Shown here: positions 1-5,370 of the stretch, one piece after another
Layout: every line of letters starts with the position of its first letter
Numbering within the stretch: position 1 is the first letter of the stretch
From: Anaerolineae bacterium
Lineage (GTDB): Bacteria; Chloroflexota; Anaerolineae; Anaerolineales; UBA11858
Direction: 5' to 3'
Length of the DNA stretch: 5,370 nucleotides
Assembly (NCBI GenBank): GCA_003694235.1
Contig: RFKO01000080.1
Location: forward strand, 1-5,370
Notes under the pieces: model-generated
What the model was told of the DNA's origin: nothing
The model's database searches: none
Seen by the model: only the letters and a program-made list of their open reading frames with translations
Program-made: the position numbers and the translations under genes

Positions 1-1031
1 ATATGCATGGCCCGCGCTCCACGGGCGCGCCACAGAATGACATACCCCCAAACCACAATTGCTTCCAGCAGCACCACCACGCCCTGCCAGCCCCCCGCTT
101 CCTGCCACCAGAGAAACCCCAGCAACAACCATACAGGTAACGCCAGCGCACCGGCCAGCGCCACTACCGCGCCGAACAACAGCAGTCCAAGCCGGTCTCG
201 CAAGCCCAGGAAAATGTTCTTCGTCCAGCCTTCCCACATCTCCGCCAGAGAGGTGTACATGCGCGTGCGCGCCAGCGTGCGTCCATCGGCGAAGACCAGG
301 CGATAGCCCGCCCCTTTGACCACTTCCGCCAGCGCTTTGTCTTCGTCAATGCGGTTTTTGATGGCCGCATGCCCGCCGAGCGCCTGATACACCTGCCTGC
401 GGATAAGAATGAACTGCCCGTTGGCGATGGCCTCCGCCTGCGTCGGGTCGTTCACCCGATCTGCCGGGAAGCCAAAGGAAAGGCCGATGAACACCAACGG
501 CAACACCACCTTCTCCCAAAACGAACCGAGTTCCTGATCCGTCAGAATAGTAAACAGGTCGGCATGGTGCTCTCTGGCCGCCAGGTAAACACTGGAAAGC
601 AAATCGGGATGAGCAAAAGTATCGGCGTCCACAAAGCACAACCACTCCCCGCGGGCCAGCCGAGCGCCCTGCTGAAGGGCGTGCGGCTTCCCCGCCCAGC
701 CGGCAGGCAAGGGTTCTCCGCGATGCACCCGCAGACGAGGCTGCGCGGCGGCCATCTCAGCCAGAATGCGCGGCGTGTCATCCTGCGAGCAATCGTCCAC
801 CACAATCACTTCCAGTTGGGGGTAGGATTGCGCCAGCAGCGCCGCAACGCAACGGCGGATGTTGCGTTCTTCGTTACGCGCCGGCACGATGACCGAAATC
901 AGCGGGGCATCTTCCCCCTCTGGCAGCTGACGCGGCGTGACGACCGGCTGCAAATCCACCCGGCTGTGCAGCCAGCGGGTGAGCACCAGGGCCAGGATGG
1001 TCAGGAGAGTGGAGAGAACGCATACGCTCAT
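1..1031 (-). CDS. Family 2 glycosyltransferase, membrane-anchored (3' end beyond window)
   Basis: Probable transfer of a sugar from a nucleotide-sugar donor to a lipid or other membrane-linked acceptor at the cytoplasmic face of the membrane. My own translation from the ATG at 1031 gives 343 uninterrupted codons that run off the left edge, so the C-terminus is missing. Residues about 3-20 form a hydrophobic N-terminal helix. The GT-A fold begins near residue 45 (ISVIVPARNEE), followed by VVDD at 77-80 and the metal-binding DAD at 135-137. The acidic cluster DED at 229-231 is the likely catalytic base region, and RMY at 257-259 plus GWTKN at 268-272 fit the acceptor-side motif of this group. 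Hydrophobic segments at about 281-306 and 315-334 look transmembrane. The PLPAGWAGKPHAL stretch (108-119) resembles hopanoid-associated HpnB and carotenoid glycosyltransferases, but the acceptor cannot be told. Its ATG overlaps the sbcC stop (ATGA) and has no good Shine-Dalgarno, suggesting coupled translation. Confidence 0.88.
   Translation of the reverse strand, partial: MSVCVLSTLLTILALVLTRWLHSRVDLQPVVTPRQLPEGEDAPLISVIVPARNEERNIRRCVAALLAQSYPQLEVIVVDDCSQDDTPRILAEMAAAQPRLRVHRGEPLPAGWAGKPHALQQGARLARGEWLCFVDADTFAHPDLLSSVYLAAREHHADLFTILTDQELGSFWEKVVLPLVFIGLSFGFPADRVNDPTQAEAIANGQFILIRRQVYQALGGHAAIKNRIDEDKALAEVVKGAGYRLVFADGRTLARTRMYTSLAEMWEGWTKNIFLGLRDRLGLLLFGAVVALAGALALPVWLLLGFLWWQEAGGWQGVVVLLEAIVVWGYVILWRARGARAMH
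1028..1031 (-). other. ATGA stop/start overlap of sbcC and the glycosyltransferase gene
   Basis: On the minus strand the bases ATGA hold both the glycosyltransferase ATG (1031-1029) and the sbcC TGA (1030-1028). The bases just upstream contain only a weak AGGT at a poor distance. Ribosomes finishing sbcC probably restart here, which ties expression of the glycosyltransferase to that of sbcC. The overlap is seen directly; the coupling is inferred. Confidence 0.75.
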
Positions 1032-3592
1032 GACAACAACAGGTTGACCTGCGACCCCTGTGCAGTCTTCTCCACCTCCAGACGCGCCGGGAAAGCGTCT
1101 TTGAGCGCGTCGATGTGGGTGATAACCAGAATTTTGGCAAAATCCTGGCGGATCAGATTGATGGCCTCGATCAATCGCTGGCGGCCGGATTCGTCCTGAC
1201 TGCCAAAACCCTCGTCAATCACCAGTGTCTGCAGTCGGGCGCCCGCCCGGCGGGCGAGTATCTCGGAAAGCGCCAGCCGGATGGCAAAGTTGACGCGAAA
1301 GGCCTCGCCGCCGGAATACGTCTCATAGCTGCGTGTGCCAAGGCGGTCGCTGATGTGAATATCGAGCGTCTCGCGCATGCCATCGCGAGATTTCAGGGCG
1401 CGCTGCGTCTCGAACCGCACCGTCATCTCACCCCCACTCAAGCGGTCGAGGAACTCATTGGCGCGGGCCTCCAGTTCCGGCAGCGCCTGCTCGATCAACA
1501 ACGCCGGCACGCCGTCCTTGCCAAAGGCCGTTTCCAGTTGCTCCAGGCGCGCCATGTGCTGCGCCAGCGTCTCGCGCTCTGCTTCCAGTTGTTTCAGTCG
1601 CTTGCGCTGCACGGCCAGCACATCCACGCGCTGACGCGCCGCCCCCACCTCCTGGCGCAGGAGGTTTTCCTTTTCTTGCAGATCGAGCAGGGCGCGCTGC
1701 GCCTCTCGCAAGTCAGGAGCGTCGGCCTCGGCCTGCTGCAAAGCCTCGCTCGCCTGCTGATACTCCGCCTCCTGTTTGTGGATGGTTTCCTCCAGCTCGT
1801 CCAGTCGTTTCTGGAGCGAGGCAATCTCCCGCTCCAGCGGGCCAAGCGCGCCGGTGGCCTTTTCCAGCAGGCGCAGCGCATCCTCGGCAGCGCGTCCCTG
1901 CTGTTCCGCCTGACGGGCTGTCTGATGCGCTTCCGGGTCGTACCCCAGCGCTTTCAGACGGGCGTCGATCTCCTGGAGACGGGCGCGCGCCTGCGGGGCG
2001 AATTGCTCTTCCGCCAGCGCGGTTTGCAACGCCTGCAAACGGGGATACCCTTCCTCCTCCCACTTCCGCTTCTGTTCCTCAAGGTGCTGGATGCGCGCAA
2101 CGATCTGATCGAAAACACGAGCCTGCTGTCGGGAACGCTCTTCCACATCGGCGTACGCTTCCAAAGCGGCCTCCAGCGCCTTGATACCCTCCTCAGCTTT
2201 CTGGAGCGCATCCCGATTGGCGCGATAGCGGTCGCCCAGCGCCTTGCCTTGCGTCTGCAATTCTTCCATCAGGCGCTGGCGCTCCTGTGGCGAGAGCGGC
2301 TGCCCGCACAGGGGACAGGCCGCGCCTTCCACCTCGCTCAGGCGATCAATCCGTTGTTTGAGTTCATCCATCTGAGCTTTCAGGGATGGATTTTCCGCCT
2401 GGGCCGCGGCTTGCTGCTGCCGGACGGCCTCCAGCTCCTCCTTCAACGCATCGCGCTTTTCGATTTGTTCTTCCAGCGCCGCGAGGGTCTCCTCCTGTGC
2501 GGCCAGCTGACGCCGCAGATCATCCAGCTCGGCCTGCTGGGTTTCCGCTGTACGGCTTTGCTCTTGCAAGGTGGCGATTTGCTGCTCGATGCGAGCGCGC
2601 TCAGCTTCGATTTGCTGCAAAGGCTGCTGACGCTCTTTGTCAAACGCGTGAAACTGGGTCGCCATCTCATCCCAGCGCGCCAGCGCAGCGCGCGCCTGCT
2701 GCCAGGCCTGGTAATCGGCACGGATCTCCTCGGCGCGCGCCAGCAGGTCCGCATAGCGGGCGCGCTCATCCTGACGGGACTGCAACTCGGCCTGCAACTC
2801 TGCACGTTGACGGCGACCATCCTCCAGTTGCCGCTGCAACGCCTCCACCTGCCGACGCTGCTCTTCCAGCAAAGCCATCGTTTGCTTGATCTGCTCCACG
2901 GTTTGCGCTTGCAGGCGGCGAGATTCTTCCAGACGCTGCAATTCCGCTTCCAGGCGCGCCAGCGCCTCCCGGCGCTGCGGCTCTTCATCCAATTCCTGCT
3001 GGATGCTCATCATCTGTCCGTTGAGCAGGTCAATCTCTGCTCTGACCTGCTTCCGGCGCACCGCGGCGCGCTGACGATACACATCCCAAACCTCCAGCCC
3101 CAGGATGTTGCCCAGAATTCGCTTGCGGTCGGCGGGACGCTGCTGGGTAAAACGGTCAGCCTCCCCCTGAAGGAAAAAAGCCGCGTTGACGAAGGTCTCA
3201 TAGTCCAGGCGCAGGGTCTGGTTGATGCGCTGCTGCGTCTCGCGCAGGGTACGCTCGGTCAGCGGCTTCCACGAACCGGCCTCGGCAGCGGAGGCGATGT
3301 GAAATTCCAGGCGAACGGGTTTGCCGCGTTCGTTGCGCCGCTGCACCCGATATCGGTTGCCTTCGTAGGCAAAAGTCAGCGTGACCTCGGCGGCATCTGA
3401 CTGCAGATTGATGACCGCCTCACCGCGCTGGCGCGCTTCGCCGAACAGCACCCAGGTGAGCGCGTCGAGAATGGACGATTTCCCCGCGCCGTTATGCCCG
3501 GAGATACAGGCCAGATCGAAAGCGGTGAAGTCAATCTCCACCGGCTGGCGGTAAGAGAGAAAGCCGGAAATTTGCAATCGCAGCGGAATCAT
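1028..3592 (-). CDS. sbcC: SbcC/Rad50-like SMC-family ATPase with zinc hook
   Basis: ATPase subunit of the SbcCD (Mre11-Rad50) complex, which bridges and processes DNA ends and hairpins together with the nuclease SbcD. The 854-residue protein is complete. Walker A is GHNGAGKSS at 32-40, and the Q-loop region is FLQGEAD at 140-146. A first coiled coil spans about 175-420, the zinc hook is CPLC at 426-429 (exact midpoint), and the returning coil runs about 440-690. The C-terminal lobe has GVPALLIEQALPELE at 694-708, the ABC signature YSGGE at 759-763, Walker B TLVIDE at 789-794, the D-loop GFGSQD at 795-800 and the H-loop His826. The start is fixed because an in-frame TGA lies two codons upstream of the ATG (3599-3601), and MIPLRLQISGFLSY is the normal family N-terminus. 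E. coli SbcC is about 1050 residues; this length is closer to archaeal and Thermotoga Rad50, meaning shorter coils. Oddities: a second SGGE motif (718-723), no obvious Shine-Dalgarno, and no adjacent sbcD. Confidence 0.95.
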   Translation of the reverse strand: MIPLRLQISGFLSYRQPVEIDFTAFDLACISGHNGAGKSSILDALTWVLFGEARQRGEAVINLQSDAAEVTLTFAYEGNRYRVQRRNERGKPVRLEFHIASAAEAGSWKPLTERTLRETQQRINQTLRLDYETFVNAAFFLQGEADRFTQQRPADRKRILGNILGLEVWDVYRQRAAVRRKQVRAEIDLLNGQMMSIQQELDEEPQRREALARLEAELQRLEESRRLQAQTVEQIKQTMALLEEQRRQVEALQRQLEDGRRQRAELQAELQSRQDERARYADLLARAEEIRADYQAWQQARAALARWDEMATQFHAFDKERQQPLQQIEAERARIEQQIATLQEQSRTAETQQAELDDLRRQLAAQEETLAALEEQIEKRDALKEELEAVRQQQAAAQAENPSLKAQMDELKQRIDRLSEVEGAACPLCGQPLSPQERQRLMEELQTQGKALGDRYRANRDALQKAEEGIKALEAALEAYADVEERSRQQARVFDQIVARIQHLEEQKRKWEEEGYPRLQALQTALAEEQFAPQARARLQEIDARLKALGYDPEAHQTARQAEQQGRAAEDALRLLEKATGALGPLEREIASLQKRLDELEETIHKQEAEYQQASEALQQAEADAPDLREAQRALLDLQEKENLLRQEVGAARQRVDVLAVQRKRLKQLEAERETLAQHMARLEQLETAFGKDGVPALLIEQALPELEARANEFLDRLSGGEMTVRFETQRALKSRDGMRETLDIHISDRLGTRSYETYSGGEAFRVNFAIRLALSEILARRAGARLQTLVIDEGFGSQDESGRQRLIEAINLIRQDFAKILVITHIDALKDAFPARLEVEKTAQGSQVNLLLS

Positions 3593-3620
3593 GGAGCGTC
3601 AAAGCGTGTGTGTCTGAAAC
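3593..3620 (-). other. 28-nt spacer between phosphoribosyltransferase gene and sbcC
   Basis: The gap holds a short CA run (ACACACAC on the minus strand) and no GGAG-like site within 15 bases of the sbcC ATG. It is too short for a usual promoter plus leader. I read it as an intra-operon spacer in which sbcC translation depends on a leaderless-like or reinitiation mode; this is inference. Confidence 0.45.
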
Positions 3621-4133
3621 TCACCCTTCCCCCAACGGAGCGTTCAACACCTTCCCCGGCCCGCGGTCAATCTCCCATGGATAGATGATGTGGGCATCGG
3701 TTACTGCGGCGTAATAATCCGGCCGCGCGCTGCCGAACAGGTTGCGATAGGGGTTGAAGTGCAGCACGCAGGTATAGGGGATGCCCCCCGCGGCGGCGAT
3801 GCGGTTGCTGACAGCGGTGATGGTACGCCCCGACCCCCAGACATCATCCACCACCAGAATGCGCCGCCCTTCCAGCTGCTCGTCAGAGGGGAATTGCAAG
3901 AACGCCGGCCAGGCGTACAATTTCGAGCGAGCCGCTTCTACCTCGGCCGGGAAATCCACCGCCGCGGTGAGCACGTACACAATCCCCAACGTCTCCGCCA
4001 GCATCCCGCCGGGGATGATGCCGCCGCGGGTGATGATCACCATCCCATCGAACTCAACATCAAATTGGGGGACCAGATGATCGATCAGTCTATCCACATC
4101 TTCCCAACTCAGAATCTCATGCCGCATTTGCAT
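3621..4133 (-). CDS. Phosphoribosyltransferase (PRTase type I, Gpt/Hpt1-like)
   Basis: Probably a cytosolic enzyme that joins a nucleobase to PRPP, giving a nucleoside monophosphate and pyrophosphate (purine salvage). The 170-residue protein has the PRTase core. GMVIITRGGIIPGGMLAE (30-47) carries the RGG loop at 36-38 that contacts pyrophosphate. The PRPP-binding motif ILVVDDVWGSGRT (92-104) has the two Asp at 96-97. The C-terminal YPWE (151-154) is a hallmark I associate with the Hpt1-like/COG2236 group and with the base-binding end of xanthine-guanine PRTases. Length fits these families (about 150-220). The first ATG at 4133 is preferred over Met3 (4127) because GGAG lies 6 bases upstream of it. 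It sits 56 nt after priA and 28 nt before sbcC. Base specificity (guanine, xanthine, hypoxanthine or other) cannot be read from the sequence, and a regulatory or non-salvage role is not excluded. Confidence 0.88.
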   Translation of the reverse strand: MQMRHEILSWEDVDRLIDHLVPQFDVEFDGMVIITRGGIIPGGMLAETLGIVYVLTAAVDFPAEVEAARSKLYAWPAFLQFPSDEQLEGRRILVVDDVWGSGRTITAVSNRIAAAGGIPYTCVLHFNPYRNLFGSARPDYYAAVTDAHIIYPWEIDRGPGKVLNAPLGEG

Positions 4134-4139
4134 GACGCA

Positions 4140-4145
4140 CTCCAG
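4140..4145 (-). promoter_or_regulatory. Ribosome binding site of the phosphoribosyltransferase gene
   Basis: CTGGAG on the minus strand, with GGAG separated by 6 bases (4134-4139) from the ATG at 4133. This spacing is near optimal for Met1 and poor (12 bases) for the alternative Met3, so it decides the start. Confidence 0.65.
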
Positions 4146-4159
4146 ATAAGAAAGTCCAC

Positions 4160-4177
4160 CGCGCCTTGGATGGCGCG
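4160..4177 (-). other. Small GC-rich hairpin between priA and the phosphoribosyltransferase gene
   Basis: The minus strand reads CGCGCC, a 6-base loop ATCCAA, then GGCGCG, a perfect 6-bp inverted repeat. It starts 12 bases after the priA stop. The downstream bases (GTGGACTTTCTT) lack a proper U-tract, so it is at best a weak or partial terminator, or an mRNA-stabilising stem between the two cistrons. In a GC-rich genome a stem of this size can also occur by chance. Confidence 0.3.
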
Positions 4178-4189
4178 CGGCCGCCTGAA

Positions 4190-5370
4190 TTATAGCAGAG
4201 AGGGGGGATCAACCTCAATGCGCAGGTCGGGCAACATCAGGTCTTGCAGCAGCGCGGCGGGGTTGGGGCCACGCAGCACGATCTGCCAGCGATACGCCCC
4301 CGCCACACGGCGGAAGAAACACGGCACCGGGCCAATCAGGTGATGATCCCCCAGCCCGCGGCGACGCAGCAGCGCCGCCACGTCTTCCAGCGCCTGCTGG
4401 ATATCTACCTCCTCCGGACCGCGCAATTCCAGCCGCGCCAGGCGGCTGAAGGGCGGGTAGAGCAATTCGCGGCGGTAGGCCAGTTCGCGGCGATAGAACT
4501 CGGCGTAGCTGTGCCGCGCCGCAGCCTGGATGACATAATGCTCCGGCTGAAAGGTTTGCAACACCACCTGCCCGCCGAGGGGACTGCGACCAGCGCGCCC
4601 GGCCACCTGCGTCAGCACCTGGAAGACGCGCTCGCCGGCGCGGTAATCCGGCAGATTCAGACCGACATCGGCCAGCACAACGCCCACCAGCGTGACCAGG
4701 GGTAAATCCAGGCCCTTGGCAAGCATCTGTGTGCCGATCAACACATCGGCCTGATGGGAGGCAAAACGCTCCAGGATGTCTTGATGCGCCCCTTTGCGCC
4801 GGGTGGTGCTGCGATCCCAACGCAGCAGCCGCGCCCGCGGAAATATCTGCGCCACCTCGCGTTCCACGCGTTCGGTGCCCAGGCCATAATGGCGAATTTT
4901 ATGGCTCCCGCACTGAGGGCAGCGCGCCGGCATCTTGCGCCGGTAATTGCAACGATGACAAAGCAGACCCTCCTCCTGCTGCTCCGAGGCCAGGTGGTAG
5001 GTCAGCGGTATCTCGCAACGCGGGCATTTGAGCGTATGGCCGCACTCACGGCAGAAAACATAGGTCGCCATGCCGCGCCGGTTGACGAACAGGATGGCCT
5101 GCTGCTCATGCGCCAGCACCTGCTGCAGAGAATGTTGCAAAAGCCGGCTAAAGATGGACGAGTTGCCCTCTTTGAGTTCGGCGCGCATATCCACCACCCG
5201 CACCGGCGGCAAATCGGTGGTCTCGGCATCGTACTCCAGGGGACGATAACGCGCCGCGCCCTGTTCCTTCCAGCGCGCCACGGCGGCGCGATGCGCCAGG
5301 ATGCGCTCCGGCAGCTTCAAGGGCGTCCATTCCCCGCGCGCGGCGCGATAGGTGCTGACCACATCGGGGG
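4190..5370 (-). CDS. priA: Primosomal protein N' PriA, C-terminal half (5' end beyond window)
   Basis: PriA is the superfamily 2 helicase that recognises stalled forks and D-loops and reloads the replicative helicase. The frame is open to the right edge, and 392 residues up to the TAA are visible, roughly half of a full PriA (about 730-830). Counting from the first complete codon (5368), the fragment starts inside helicase lobe 1 (PDVVSTYRA matches the family TPSLES/TP-x-S-x-YRA area). Lobe 2 carries AILFVNRRG at 91-99. The zinc-binding insert has all eight Cys as four CxxC pairs (106/109, 115/118, 137/140, 150/153). Then come GTERVEREV at 164-172, motif V GTQMLAKG at 212-219, ADVGLNLPDYRAGER at 233-247, and motif VI QVAGRAGR at 254-261. 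The C-terminal domain includes YPPFSRLARL at 304-313 and GPVPC near 346-350. A GTG at 5362 could be mistaken for a start but lies inside the conserved core. Walker A and DEAH lie outside the window, so ATPase integrity can be judged only from motifs V and VI, which are intact. Confidence 0.95.
   Translation of the reverse strand, partial: PDVVSTYRAARGEWTPLKLPERILAHRAAVARWKEQGAARYRPLEYDAETTDLPPVRVVDMRAELKEGNSSIFSRLLQHSLQQVLAHEQQAILFVNRRGMATYVFCRECGHTLKCPRCEIPLTYHLASEQQEEGLLCHRCNYRRKMPARCPQCGSHKIRHYGLGTERVEREVAQIFPRARLLRWDRSTTRRKGAHQDILERFASHQADVLIGTQMLAKGLDLPLVTLVGVVLADVGLNLPDYRAGERVFQVLTQVAGRAGRSPLGGQVVLQTFQPEHYVIQAAARHSYAEFYRRELAYRRELLYPPFSRLARLELRGPEEVDIQQALEDVAALLRRRGLGDHHLIGPVPCFFRRVAGAYRWQIVLRGPNPAALLQDLMLPDLRIEVDPPSLL

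Noticed and set aside
1040..1051. Short inverted repeat CAGGT-TG-ACCTG near the end of sbcC as an operator or attenuator
   Set aside because: The 2-base loop is too small for a hairpin, it lies in coding sequence for the SbcC C-terminus, and a 5-bp repeat is expected by chance.
369..1199. A 276-codon open frame on the plus strand opposite the glycosyltransferase gene and the end of sbcC
   Set aside because: It crosses the boundary of two well-supported minus-strand genes, is rich in Arg, Gln and His as expected from antisense GC-rich codons, and shows no family motif.
1115..3400. A 761-codon open frame on the plus strand, opposite sbcC, with a Leu-rich predicted product
   Set aside because: Its codons are exactly in register with the sbcC codons, so CAG and GAG (Gln, Glu of the coiled coil) read as CTG and CTC (Leu). 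It stays open only because sbcC avoids TTA, CTA and TCA. Its ATG is the complement of the H-loop His826 codon and its stop is the complement of the TCA for Ser65. It has no recognisable domain.
3690..4343. A 217-codon open frame on the plus strand over the phosphoribosyltransferase gene and the end of priA
   Set aside because: It spans two genes and their gap on the opposite strand, has low-complexity composition and no domain; both minus-strand genes have intact active-site motifs.
4215..4820. A 201-codon minus-strand frame inside priA
   Set aside because: It is a shifted frame of priA, rich in Arg, Gly and Ala, and the priA frame carries all the expected helicase and zinc motifs without a break.
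5360..5362. A possible GTG start of a short 390-residue PriA
   Set aside because: The codon lies inside a conserved stretch of helicase lobe 1 and the frame stays open to the window edge, so the real start lies outside.
1..5370. Recurrent CGCCAGCGC-like strings across the plus strand as a possible dispersed repeat
   Set aside because: They coincide with frequent Ala, Leu and Gln codons (GCG, CTG, GCC) on the minus strand, show no regular spacing or shared flanks, and fit ordinary codon bias.

Overview
The window is a compact, GC-rich (by eye about 60 %) bacterial segment with almost no non-coding DNA. It carries four genes, all on the minus strand, read from the right edge to the left edge: the C-terminal half of priA (cut by the right edge), a small PRPP-type phosphoribosyltransferase, a complete sbcC/rad50-like SMC-family ATPase, and a family 2 glycosyltransferase that runs off the left edge. 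The style of the proteins (an 854-residue SbcC with YSGGEAF signature, PriA with AKGLDLPLVT in the helicase core, a GT2 of the hopanoid/carotenoid-type group) suggests a Chloroflexota (Anaerolineae-like) or similar deep-branching, GC-rich bacterium. This is an inference from remembered family resemblance, not a search result.

Layout: 4190-5370 priA (392 residues visible); 4134-4189 a 56-nt gap holding a small GC hairpin and a Shine-Dalgarno sequence; 3621-4133 the phosphoribosyltransferase; 3593-3620 a 28-nt gap without a clear ribosome binding site; 1028-3592 sbcC; 1-1031 the glycosyltransferase, whose ATG overlaps the sbcC stop in an ATGA. The spacing fits a single co-transcribed unit whose promoter lies outside the window to the right. 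No stretch above 300 bases lacks a gene, and I see no RNA gene, mobile element, CRISPR array or strong terminator.

Functionally, priA (replication restart) and sbcC (processing of DNA ends and hairpins) both belong to genome maintenance. The phosphoribosyltransferase probably serves nucleobase salvage. The membrane-anchored glycosyltransferase looks like a passenger joined by translational coupling. The usual partner nuclease gene sbcD/mre11 is not in the window. I do not find a convincing undescribed system here; the points most worth a second look are the separation of sbcC from sbcD and the two signature-like SGGE motifs in SbcC.
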